Positions 1 to 5,211 are shown, numbered from the stretch's first letter. The stretch: 5,211 nt of DNA from Bacteroidota bacterium (GCA_025455125.1 JALONE010000108.1:1-5211); one strand, 5' to 3'. Numbers and translations: made by a program. Notes: generated from the letters alone by a model not told the origin.

Positions 1-441
1 TATCGTCGCTGGGAGAAGAAGGGGGAAGTGGACGGCATCACGGTGTACGACGATTATGCCCACCACCCGACGGAATGCCGCGCAACGCTATCGGGGGTAA
101 AGTCCGGATGGAGGCGTCGCGTCGTCTGAGTCTTCCAGCCGCACCTCTACTCGCGCACGCGGGATTTTTATGAGGAGTTCGGCAAATCGTTCCTCCTTTC
201 GGACGTGCTGATCGTGACCGACATCTATCCGGCCCGCGAAGAGCCGATCCAGGGGATCACGGGCGAACTCATCGTCAACGCGGCGAAGCAGTATGGACAC
301 AAGGAAGTTCATTACGTGCAGGATAAAAAGCGCGTTCCCGAAGTTCTCCGCTCCCTCACAAGATCAGGCGACATCGTCATCACCATGGGAGCCGGCGACA
401 TCTGGAAGTACGGAGAAGAATTCGTGAGGAGTGGTAGGTAG
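1..441 (+). CDS. murC: UDP-N-acetylmuramate--L-alanine ligase MurC, C-terminal part, with an in-frame TGA
   Basis: MurC is the cytoplasmic ATP-dependent ligase that adds L-alanine to UDP-MurNAc, the first amino acid of the peptidoglycan stem peptide. The 5' end lies outside the window. Reading from base 1 gives about 146 of the usual ~460 residues, essentially the C-terminal Mur ligase domain. Diagnostic motifs are DDYAHHPTE (codons 17-25), VFQPHLYSRTRDFYEEF (codons 44-60), the PARE/GITGEL stretch and the terminal GAGDIWK. The frame is open except for TGA at codon 43, between RRRVV and VFQPH, where homologues carry a small variable residue. Similarity resumes at once in the same frame, so only one base or codon is affected. 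MurC is normally essential, so a sequencing or assembly error, a very recent mutation or recoding are all possible. As written, translation would stop there; later methionines are too far into the domain to give a functional enzyme. The gene ends with TAG 46 bases before the murB ATG. Confidence 0.9.
127..129 (+). other. In-frame TGA stop inside murC
   Basis: Codon 43 of the murC frame is TGA, flanked by intact, highly conserved MurC sequence on both sides (RRRVV before, VFQPHLYSRT after). murB and ftsZ in this window end in TGA and tryptophan is encoded by TGG, so TGA behaves as an ordinary stop codon here. A single substitution would convert it to Gly (GGA), Cys (TGC/TGT) or Ser (TCA), any of which would be plausible at this position. 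Confidence 0.85.
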
Positions 442-443
442 TC

Positions 444-478
444 ATTTCACTTTTGACATATGAGTTTTGACTTCTGAC
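444..478 (+). repeat. Degenerate heptamer array between murC and murB
   Basis: Five consecutive 7-bp units can be read: ATTTCAC, TTTTGAC, ATATGAG, TTTTGAC, TTCTGAC. On the opposite strand the unit is GTCANAA. The tract is AT-rich against the surrounding GC-rich genes and fills almost the entire 46-base murC-murB spacer. It resembles the short tandem heptanucleotide repeats known from cyanobacteria and other bacteria, but the consensus is its own. No hairpin, promoter or Shine-Dalgarno sequence is evident within it. Confidence 0.6.
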
Positions 479-487
479 TTGATCACC

Positions 488-1405
488 ATGCTCTCCTTCC
501 CCGACCTTCGAGCGATCTATCATGGCGAGCTGCGTGCCAGCGAGCCGATGGACCGTCATACATGGATGCGGGTCGGAGGACCGGCGGAGTTCTATTGCGA
601 ACCGGCGGATCGGAACGATCTCGCCGTCCTCATCCGCTATCTCCATGAACAGAAGGTGCCGTTCATGGTCGTGGGACGGGGGAGCAATCTGCTCGTCAGC
701 GATGCGGGAATCCGCGGTGCGGTCATCAACCTCGAGACCTGCCTGAATGAAGTGCGGATGGAACAGGATCTTGTCGTTGCTGAGGCCGGTGTTCGTCTGA
801 CAAAGTTCGTCGACTTCTGCGTTCAGCACGGTCTTGCGGGAGTCGAAATGCTCGCCGGGATTCCGGGCACCGTCGGAGGCGCCGTGGTCATGAATGCAGG
901 GGCGCACGGTGGTGAGACGTCGGATCATCTGGTCTATGTCGAGCTTCTGAGAGAGAGCCAGAGTGTCCGGATCGAAAAAAGGAACGCGGGTTTTGCGTAT
1001 CGAAAGTCCGGCGTCATGCATGACGTTGTTCTGTCGGCAGGATTTCGTTTGTCGGGGGGCGACGCAGAAGCGCTTGGGCGGCGACGGAAGGAACTGATCA
1101 TGAAGCGCAACCAGACGCAGCCCCTGGAGCTGCCGAATCTGGGAAGCATGTTCAAGAATCCGGCCGGCATGCATGCGGCGAAGCTGATCGAAGAAGCGGG
1201 ATTGAAAGGCAAGCGGATCGGAAACATTCAGGTCTCCGAGAAGCATGCCAACTTCATGGTGAATCTCGGAGCGGCGAAGGCCTCGGACGTGTTAGGACTC
1301 ATCGCGCTCGTCCAACAAACGGTGTTTGAACGGTCAGGGATCAAATTGGAGTTGGAAGTGAAGCTTATGGGATTCACACCGGAAGAGGTCGCGCGCGTAT
1401 CATGA
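488..1405 (+). CDS. murB: UDP-N-acetylenolpyruvoylglucosamine reductase MurB
   Basis: MurB is the cytoplasmic FAD- and NADPH-dependent reductase that converts enolpyruvyl-UDP-GlcNAc to UDP-MurNAc, the substrate of MurC just upstream. With the ATG at 488 the protein has 305 residues, about the size of the shorter type II (Gram-positive-like) MurB. Visible motifs are the N-terminal HTWMRVGGPAEF, the FAD-binding GRGSNLLVSD (63-72), GIPGTVGGAVVMNAGAHGGE (124-143), FAYRKS (169-174), NLGSMFKNP with the expected catalytic proton-donor Ser220, and LELEVKLMG with the expected active-site Glu290. A longer reading from TTG at 467 would add seven residues (MTSDLIT) but starts inside the heptamer repeat. 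Neither start has a clear Shine-Dalgarno sequence, so the ATG is preferred with moderate certainty. Translation may be coupled to murC or leaderless-like. Its TGA overlaps the ftsQ ATG. Confidence 0.95.
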   Translation: MLSFPDLRAIYHGELRASEPMDRHTWMRVGGPAEFYCEPADRNDLAVLIRYLHEQKVPFMVVGRGSNLLVSDAGIRGAVINLETCLNEVRMEQDLVVAEAGVRLTKFVDFCVQHGLAGVEMLAGIPGTVGGAVVMNAGAHGGETSDHLVYVELLRESQSVRIEKRNAGFAYRKSGVMHDVVLSAGFRLSGGDAEALGRRRKELIMKRNQTQPLELPNLGSMFKNPAGMHAAKLIEEAGLKGKRIGNIQVSEKHANFMVNLGAAKASDVLGLIALVQQTVFERSGIKLELEVKLMGFTPEEVARVS

Positions 1406-2157
1406 GCGAGCCGCGTCCAAATCGTATCGGCCTGTTTCTGCTGGTGGCGGCGGTCGTCGCGCTCATCGCGGGTGCGAATGCCTGGAAGACGAGCCTGAAG
1501 GTTCGCCGCGTCGACGTGCGGGGAAATCGACTGGTCCAGACCAACGAGGTCCTGCAATTGGCACACGTGCCCCAGAATGCGTTGCTGTACACGGCGGACC
1601 TGACCGCGATCGAACAGAATGTGATGAGTCACCATTACGTCAGGGATGCCGTTGTGGAGCGCGATCTTCCGAGCACGCTCCGGATCACGGTGCGTGAGCG
1701 CATCCCCATTGCGATCGTGAATCGCGGCGAGCCGCTGTACCTCGACGAGGAGGGGGTCGTGCTTCCGCGGACGATCGCCCGGCATCTCCTCGATCTCCCG
1801 GTCATCAGCGGAGTTCCGGGCTCGGTCACGCTGCCGCTCGGTTCTCGGGTCAATGGGAGCGACGTTGCCGAAGCGCTCCGCGTTCTGGTGGCATTGCGTA
1901 TCCTGAACAAGGAATTGTATCACAACATCTCAGAGGTCCATCTCCGCGGGAACGGGGATGTCGTCATGTATGCGGCGGAGCGCGGCGTTCCGATCCTGTT
2001 CGGACAGGGGGGCGTGGCGCCGAAGCTGGTCCGGCTTGAATCCTTCTGGCGTGCGGTGGTTCGAGATCGCGGCGTGCAGTCGCTGGAGTATGTCGACCTC
2101 CGGTTTGAGAGTCAGGTCGTTGCCCGATGGAGCGACGACATCACGAAGAACATGTAG
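1402..2157 (+). CDS. ftsQ: Cell division protein FtsQ/DivIB
   Basis: FtsQ is a bitopic inner-membrane division protein whose extracytoplasmic part joins FtsB/FtsL and recruits the septal FtsWI synthase. The 251-residue product shows the family layout: a short basic cytoplasmic tail, one membrane helix at about residues 9-27 (IGLFLLVAAVVALIAGANA), a POTRA domain at about 32-99 starting LKVRRVDVRGN and ending RITVRER, and a beta domain from about 100 to 243. The beta domain contains the typical PIAIVNRGEPLYLDEEGVVL, LPVISG and the closing YVDLRFESQVVARW. Sequence identity across this family is low, so the call rests on architecture, these motifs and the position between murB and ftsA. The start codon overlaps the murB stop as ATGA. 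A weak purine stretch (GGAAGAGG, 1381-1388) lies 13 bases upstream, so translational coupling to murB is likely. It ends with TAG, 21 bases before ftsA. Confidence 0.92.
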   Translation: MSEPRPNRIGLFLLVAAVVALIAGANAWKTSLKVRRVDVRGNRLVQTNEVLQLAHVPQNALLYTADLTAIEQNVMSHHYVRDAVVERDLPSTLRITVRERIPIAIVNRGEPLYLDEEGVVLPRTIARHLLDLPVISGVPGSVTLPLGSRVNGSDVAEALRVLVALRILNKELYHNISEVHLRGNGDVVMYAAERGVPILFGQGGVAPKLVRLESFWRAVVRDRGVQSLEYVDLRFESQVVARWSDDITKNM

Positions 2158-2178
2158 TCCGTTGTGTGAAGGAGCGTT

Positions 2179-3417
2179 ATGGAACAGGATATTGCTGTCG
2201 GTCTTGATATCGGAACAACGAAGGTCTGTGCGATCGTTGCCTCGCCGGATGTGAATCATCCCGGCAAGATGAAGATCCTCGGGATCGGGAAGAGCACGTC
2301 GGAAGGGCTGACTCGCGGCGTGGTGACGAACATCGAAAAGACGGTGAAATCGATCGAATCCGCCGTGGCGGATGCGGAGGCCCAGTCGGGTGTGAAGATC
2401 ACCGCCGTCACGGTCGGTATCGCCGGCGATCACATCCAGAGCTTTCAAAGCCGCGGAGTGGTCACGATCAACCGGCCGGACAACGAGGTCACGCAGGAAG
2501 ACGTCGACCGGCTCATCGAGGATACAAAGCGCGTCGCGTTGCCCCCCGACCGGAAGATCATCCACGTGATCCCGCAGCAGTTCATTGTGGATGGATCAGA
2601 CGGCATCTACGATCCTGTCGGCATGTCCGGTGTACGCGTGGAGGCGAACGTGCACATCATCACCGGCCTCGTGACCGCCGCGCAGAACATTTATCGATGC
2701 GTTCAGCGGGCGCATCTCCACGTGAACGACATGGTCCTGGAACCGCTGGCGTCAAGCTACGCCGTGTTGGAAGACGAAGAGAAGGAGATCGGTGTCGCCC
2801 TGCTCGACATCGGCGGAGGAACGACGGATCTGGCGGTCTTCGAAGAACGCACGATCCGGCACACGGCGGTCATCGGCATCGCCGGCAAGAAGGTGACCGA
2901 CGACATTCGAAAGGGGTTCGGCATTCTGACCGACCACGCGGAACGGCTGAAGATCGAACACGGCTTTGCCTACGAGCCAGCCGTGACCGACAACAGCCCG
3001 ATCGTCTTGCCGAGCATCGGTGGTCGTGAAGCCAACGAGATCGACAAGATGCTCCTGTGCCGCGTCATCCAGCCGCGGATGGAGGAGATTCTTGAATTTG
3101 CCGGCATGGAGATCAAGCGTTCCGGGTATTCACGCCATCTGCACGCGGGCGTCGTGCTCACCGGAGGCGGATCGCTCATCAAGGGGACGAAGGAACTTGC
3201 GGGCAAAGTGCTCGGGATGCCGGTGAAGATCGGCGTTCCCGGGGGGTTCAGTTCCGGTCTCGTTCGTGAGATCGAGAATCCCATCTACGCGACCGGCGTT
3301 GGATTGGTGATGCATGAATTGAAACATCGCGATCGAGCCAATCTTCCGCAAGCCTTGAAGGATGGAAAGAGCAAGAGCATCTTCCACCGCATGAAGGAAT
3401 GGTTCGATCAGTTGTAG
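2179..3417 (+). CDS. ftsA: Cell division protein FtsA
   Basis: FtsA is an actin-like ATPase that polymerises under the membrane, tethers FtsZ filaments and recruits later divisome proteins. The 412-residue protein has full family length (E. coli about 420). The phosphate-1 loop is VGLDIGTTKVCAIV (7-20), the phosphate-2 loop is LLDIGGGTTDLAVF (208-221) and the adenosine loop is VVLTGGGSLIKG (325-336). The SHS2/1C subdomain occupies roughly residues 84-160. The C-terminus, SIFHRMKEWFDQL (400-412), is a short amphipathic helix of the type that targets FtsA to the membrane, separated from the core by a charged linker. A Shine-Dalgarno AAGGAG (2169-2174) stands four bases before the ATG. ftsQ ends 21 bases upstream, so the two are probably cotranscribed. 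In most genomes ftsZ follows directly; here 485 bases with an extra gene intervene. Confidence 0.97.
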   Translation: MEQDIAVGLDIGTTKVCAIVASPDVNHPGKMKILGIGKSTSEGLTRGVVTNIEKTVKSIESAVADAEAQSGVKITAVTVGIAGDHIQSFQSRGVVTINRPDNEVTQEDVDRLIEDTKRVALPPDRKIIHVIPQQFIVDGSDGIYDPVGMSGVRVEANVHIITGLVTAAQNIYRCVQRAHLHVNDMVLEPLASSYAVLEDEEKEIGVALLDIGGGTTDLAVFEERTIRHTAVIGIAGKKVTDDIRKGFGILTDHAERLKIEHGFAYEPAVTDNSPIVLPSIGGREANEIDKMLLCRVIQPRMEEILEFAGMEIKRSGYSRHLHAGVVLTGGGSLIKGTKELAGKVLGMPVKIGVPGGFSSGLVREIENPIYATGVGLVMHELKHRDRANLPQALKDGKSKSIFHRMKEWFDQL

Positions 3418-3420
3418 AAG

Positions 3421-3459
3421 AGTAGGGAGCCAGTAGCGAGTAGCAAGTAGTTAGTAGGG
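3421..3459 (+). repeat. Left heptamer array, AGTAGNN
   Basis: Four abutting units AGTAGCG, AGTAGCA, AGTAGTT and AGTAGGG occupy 3432-3459. An outlying AGTAGGG lies at 3421-3427, separated by AGCC. The array starts four bases after the ftsA stop codon. Because the unit is seven bases long and holds TAG, it places stop codons in all three forward frames. Confidence 0.75.
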
Positions 3460-3501
3460 TAGTGTGAAAGAGCAAGACCGTAGAAGATCGTAATTCTTTT
3501 C

Positions 3502-3508
3502 AAGGGGG
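3502..3508 (+). promoter_or_regulatory. Ribosome binding site of the four-helix-bundle gene
   Basis: AAGGGGG stands five bases before the ATG at 3514, a good Shine-Dalgarno match that fixes this start and suggests the small gene was once, or still is, translated on its own. Confidence 0.6.
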
Positions 3509-3513
3509 AAACG

Positions 3514-3744
3514 ATGCACGACTTCAGAAAGCTTGACGTCTATCGACGAGCATTGCAGTATTCGGTTGCTGTACGAAAGCTGACACGAGCTTTTCTCAAG
3601 CATGAAATGTTCGTTCTTTCTTCGCAGTTCATTCGAGCAGCAGATTCGATCGTTCTCAATATCGCTGAAGGAGCAGGATGCCATTCGCCGAAGGAGTTCG
3701 CACGATTCCTTGGAATCTCGATTCGTTCAGCGTATGAATGTTGA
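3514..3744 (+). CDS. Four-helix-bundle protein of the S23 / 23S rRNA intervening-sequence family, truncated
   Basis: The 76-residue product matches the N-terminal two thirds of the four helix bundle family (S23/IVP type, distantly related to Avd of diversity-generating retroelements). Recognisable blocks are FRKLDVYRRAL (4-14), SSQFIRAADSIVLNIAEGAG (36-55) and KEFARFLGISIRSAYE (60-75). Intact members have about 115-125 residues, so most of the last helix is missing. The frame stops with TGA at 3742-3744, directly after SAYEC. Beyond the stop the same frame reads SVFSEVSFERGLADRSS, and another frame ends SLYQSCY before TAG, which could be the decayed or frameshifted C-terminus. The cellular role of the family is not settled. 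Lower GC and the inverted heptamer arrays on both sides mark it as an insertion rather than a native division gene. It may be a pseudogene; if expressed, it would ride on the division operon transcript. Confidence 0.8.
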   Translation: MHDFRKLDVYRRALQYSVAVRKLTRAFLKHEMFVLSSQFIRAADSIVLNIAEGAGCHSPKEFARFLGISIRSAYEC

Positions 3745-3823
3745 TCGGTCTTCAGCGAAGTCTCTTTCGAGAGAGGGTTGGCGGATAGAAGTTCGGATGA
3801 CAAAGTCAAGCCTCTATCAATCT

Positions 3824-3851
3824 TGCTACTAGTTACTGAATACTCATTACT
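3824..3851 (-). repeat. Right heptamer array, AGTANNN on the minus strand
   Basis: On the + strand the units are TGCTACT, AGTTACT, GAATACT and CATTACT. Read on the minus strand they are AGTAATG, AGTATTC, AGTAACT and AGTAGCA, the same AGTA-headed heptamer as the left array but inverted. The AGTAGCA unit is identical to one unit of the left array. Confidence 0.7.
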
Positions 3852-3888
3852 AGCATCACTTCACATTTTTCCCGATACTTAACCGTCC

Positions 3889-3895
3889 AAAGGAG
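3889..3895 (+). promoter_or_regulatory. Ribosome binding site of ftsZ
   Basis: AAAGGAG lies seven bases before the GTG at 3903. This strong Shine-Dalgarno decides the start in favour of the GTG codon and supports independent, efficient initiation on ftsZ. Confidence 0.85.
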
Positions 3896-3902
3896 AATTA
3901 CC

Positions 3903-5078
3903 GTGCCAATTGAACTCGACCCCCTGGCTGGACGCGGAGCGAAGATCCGCGTTGTCGGTGTCGGTGGCGGCGGCGGAAACGCCCTGAATGGGATGATCGA
4001 CAAAGGGCTCACCGGCGTCGATTTCGTCGCAGTGAATACGGATATGCAAGCGCTCGAACGGAATCGAGCGACGCACAAGATCCAGATCGGAAAGAACCTG
4101 ACCCGCGGTCTCGGCGCCGGCGCAGATCCTTCCGTTGGATTGCGTGCTGTGGAAGAAGACCGGGAGGAGATCGCGCAGGCGCTCTCTGGATGCGACATGG
4201 TGTTCATCACGGCCGGGATGGGGGGCGGAACGGGAACCGGCGGTGCTCCGATGGTGGCGAACATCGCGAAGAGCATCGGAGCCCTTGTTGTCGGCATCGT
4301 GACGAAGCCGTTCAGCAGCGAGGGAAAGAAGCGCATCGCGCAGGCTGAAACGGGCATCGAAGAACTGAAGAAGAACTGCGACACGCTCATTGTCATTCCG
4401 AACCAGAAGCTGCTCGACGTCATCGATCGTCGCACCCCGATCATTGATGCGTTCGAGCACGCGAACCAGGTCCTGTACAATGCCGCCCGCGGCATCTCTG
4501 AGGTGATCACGGTTCCGGGCTTCATCAACGTCGACTTCGCCGACGTGCGGACGATCATGAAGGAGATGGGCGACGCGCTCATGGGGACCGGCATCGCCCG
4601 CGGCGAGAACCGCTCGGTCGAAGCGGCCCAGCTTGCGATCTCAAGCCCGCTGCTGGATGGCGTATCGATCGCCGGCGCACAAGGATTACTCATCAACATC
4701 ACCGGCGGGAAGAGCTTCAGTCTCGTAGAGATGGAAGAGGTCGCGAAAGTCGTTCACGACGCGGCGGGCGAGGAAGCGAACGTTATCATTGGCGTCGTCG
4801 TCGATGAGAACTTGAGCGAGGATCTCATGGTGACCGTCATCGCGACCGGCTTTAACAAGAGGGCGGTGCAGTCGGCTCGTCCTGCGCGTCCGATGGCCAA
4901 GTTGGTGGATCACGTGCCCTCGGGACCATCGGAGTTGCAGAAGTACGAGGTGCCGACGTTCATGCGACGCGGTGTCGACCTCCAGATCAATTCGTTGCGC
5001 GAAGCAGCGGAGCAGAAGGAACGCATCGAGAAGAGCGACACCGAGAAACCTGCGTTCCTGCGGAAGATCATGGACTGA
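3903..5078 (+). CDS. ftsZ: Cell division protein FtsZ
   Basis: FtsZ is the tubulin-like GTPase that forms the cytokinetic ring at midcell. The 391-residue product has the full family layout. The N-terminal GTPase domain begins AKIRVVGVGGGGGNALN (13-29) and carries the tubulin signature GGGTGTG (107-113). The T7 loop NVDFADVRTIM (209-219) contains the catalytic Asp211 and Asp214. The C-terminal domain includes LLDGVSIAGAQGLLINITGG (250-269) and closes with ATGFNKR near 314-320. A short linker of about 60 residues follows. The usual C-terminal peptide that binds FtsA is represented by KPAFLRK (382-388); a second similar motif, EVPTFMRR (349-356), lies before a charged helix-like stretch. The GTG start is set by a strong Shine-Dalgarno, giving the expected short N-terminus. 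An intrinsic terminator follows 36 bases after the stop, so ftsZ ends the cluster's transcription unit. Confidence 0.98.
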   Translation: MPIELDPLAGRGAKIRVVGVGGGGGNALNGMIDKGLTGVDFVAVNTDMQALERNRATHKIQIGKNLTRGLGAGADPSVGLRAVEEDREEIAQALSGCDMVFITAGMGGGTGTGGAPMVANIAKSIGALVVGIVTKPFSSEGKKRIAQAETGIEELKKNCDTLIVIPNQKLLDVIDRRTPIIDAFEHANQVLYNAARGISEVITVPGFINVDFADVRTIMKEMGDALMGTGIARGENRSVEAAQLAISSPLLDGVSIAGAQGLLINITGGKSFSLVEMEEVAKVVHDAAGEEANVIIGVVVDENLSEDLMVTVIATGFNKRAVQSARPARPMAKLVDHVPSGPSELQKYEVPTFMRRGVDLQINSLREAAEQKERIEKSDTEKPAFLRKIMD

Positions 5079-5114
5079 CCGGGAAAACGGTCCGCGGTCT
5101 TTGCAGCATGTTAT

Positions 5115-5163
5115 AACCGGTTCTCTGGCGGCTGGCACGGTCTGTCAGGGAACCGGTTTTTTT
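5115..5163 (+). terminator. Intrinsic terminator after ftsZ
   Basis: AACCGGTTCTCTG (5115-5127) pairs with CAGGGAACCGGTT (5146-5158) over 13 positions with a single T-G wobble, leaving an 18-base loop that can pair a little further. The stem runs directly into seven T residues (5157-5163). The T tract is only on the + strand side, so it terminates transcription coming from ftsZ. A smaller hairpin, GACCG/CGGTC (5077-5092), overlaps the ftsZ stop but lacks a T tract. Confidence 0.88.
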
Positions 5164-5208
5164 ATCCGGGGACTTATCCGGGGATTTATCCGGGACTCTG
5201 TCCGGGAT
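5162..5208 (+). repeat. Tandem ~12-bp TTATCCGGGGAY repeats
   Basis: Successive units are TTATCCGGGGAC (5162-5173), TTATCCGGGGAT (5174-5185), TTATCCGGGAC (5186-5196) and the diverged TCTGTCCGGGAT (5197-5208). The first overlaps the T tract of the terminator. The array may continue beyond the window edge; no gene is seen here. Confidence 0.75.
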
Positions 5209-5210
5209 AA
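5186..5210. repeat. Hairpin-forming inverted repeat in the last repeat units
   Basis: TTATCC-G-GGAC (5186-5196) pairs with GTCC-G-GGATAA (5200-5210) around a TCT loop. This gives ten base pairs interrupted by one G-G mismatch. It lies at the window edge; its downstream context, and so its role as second terminator or regulatory site, cannot be seen. Confidence 0.6.
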
Positions 5211-5211
5211 T

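Larger units (their letters stand above)
3421..3851 (+). mobile_element. Putative insertion cassette between ftsA and ftsZ: inverted heptamer arrays enclosing a four-helix-bundle gene
   Basis: The ~430-base stretch begins and ends with arrays of four AGTANNN heptamers in opposite orientation (3432-3459 on +, 3824-3851 on -), and the left side has one further AGTAGGG at 3421-3427. Between them is a truncated S23/intervening-sequence-type four-helix-bundle gene with its own ribosome binding site. The gene is about 47% GC by my count (108 of 231 bases), clearly below its neighbours (a 60-base sample of ftsZ is 40/60). Genes of this family are known inside 23S rRNA intervening sequences, which are bounded by complementary ends. 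No transposase or target-site duplication is visible, so calling it mobile is inference. Confidence 0.4.

Noticed and set aside
205..441. Separate 78-codon gene beginning at ATG 205
   Set aside because: It is only the continuing murC frame after the in-frame TGA; its sequence is the MurC C-terminal domain, not an independent gene.
467..487. TTG start giving murB seven extra residues
   Set aside because: The TTG falls inside the heptamer array and has no Shine-Dalgarno; ATG 488 gives a normal MurB N-terminus.
380..1246. Long open frame (288 codons) on the minus strand opposite murB
   Set aside because: It lies fully over the conserved murB coding frame, its translation shows no recognisable family, and GC-rich genes commonly give long antisense open frames.
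3421..3851. CRISPR-like array from the repeated AGTA units
   Set aside because: Units are seven bases, directly abutting and degenerate, with no spacers and no cas genes.
3852..3888. Promoter for ftsZ between the right heptamer array and the Shine-Dalgarno
   Set aside because: TTCACA (3860-3865) and GATACT (3874-3879) are only eight bases apart, and no Bacteroidota-type TTTG/TANNTTTG pair is present.
3833..4702. Long open frames on the minus strand opposite ftsZ (up to 289 codons)
   Set aside because: Low-complexity Ser/Pro/Arg-rich translations that mirror ftsZ codon bias; no ribosome binding site or family motif, while ftsZ on the + strand is certain.
5077..5092. GACCG/CGGTC hairpin over the ftsZ stop as a terminator
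   Set aside because: Only five base pairs and no following T tract; the stem at 5115-5158 is far better.

Overview
The window is the 3' end of a bacterial division and cell-wall (dcw) cluster. All genes lie on the + strand in the order murC (3' part only), murB, ftsQ, [small four-helix-bundle gene], ftsA-side spacer and ftsZ; more exactly, the small gene sits between ftsA and ftsZ. Base composition is about 60% GC in the core genes. The protein style suggests an FCB-group bacterium (Bacteroidota/Chlorobiota/Ignavibacteria-like): FtsA reads IGIAGKKVTDDIRKG and ANVHIITGLV, and FtsZ has EVPTFMRR. murB between murC and ftsQ is unlike classical Bacteroidetes dcw clusters, which usually lack it there. 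This placement is inference from remembered family style, not from a search.

Layout. Positions 1-441 hold the last ~146 codons of murC, interrupted by one in-frame TGA at 127-129. A short spacer (442-487) is made of degenerate 7-bp repeats. murB (488-1405) overlaps ftsQ (1402-2157) by ATGA. A 21-base spacer with a Shine-Dalgarno leads into ftsA (2179-3417). The 485 bases between ftsA and ftsZ hold a lower-GC insertion-like cassette. It consists of an array of AGTAGNN heptamers, a 76-residue truncated four-helix-bundle (23S rRNA intervening-sequence/S23 type) gene with its own ribosome binding site, and a second heptamer array in inverted orientation. ftsZ (3903-5078, GTG start) follows behind a strong Shine-Dalgarno and ends before a good intrinsic terminator (5115-5163). 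The window closes with ~12-bp TTATCCGGGGAY repeats whose last two units form a hairpin.

How the genes work together. MurB and MurC catalyse consecutive steps (UDP-MurNAc formation, then L-Ala addition) of peptidoglycan precursor synthesis. FtsZ forms the cytokinetic ring, FtsA anchors it to the membrane, and FtsQ links the ring to the periplasmic septal synthesis machinery. Tight spacing from murB to ftsA indicates one transcription unit. The cassette breaks the usual ftsA-ftsZ adjacency.

Most of the window is conventional. The points that deserve a second look are the murC stop codon, the inverted heptamer cassette with its decayed four-helix-bundle gene, the second heptamer array at the murC/murB junction, the two C-terminal-peptide-like motifs in FtsZ, and the repeat/hairpin cluster after the ftsZ terminator. 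I do not see convincing evidence of a wholly new multi-gene system.
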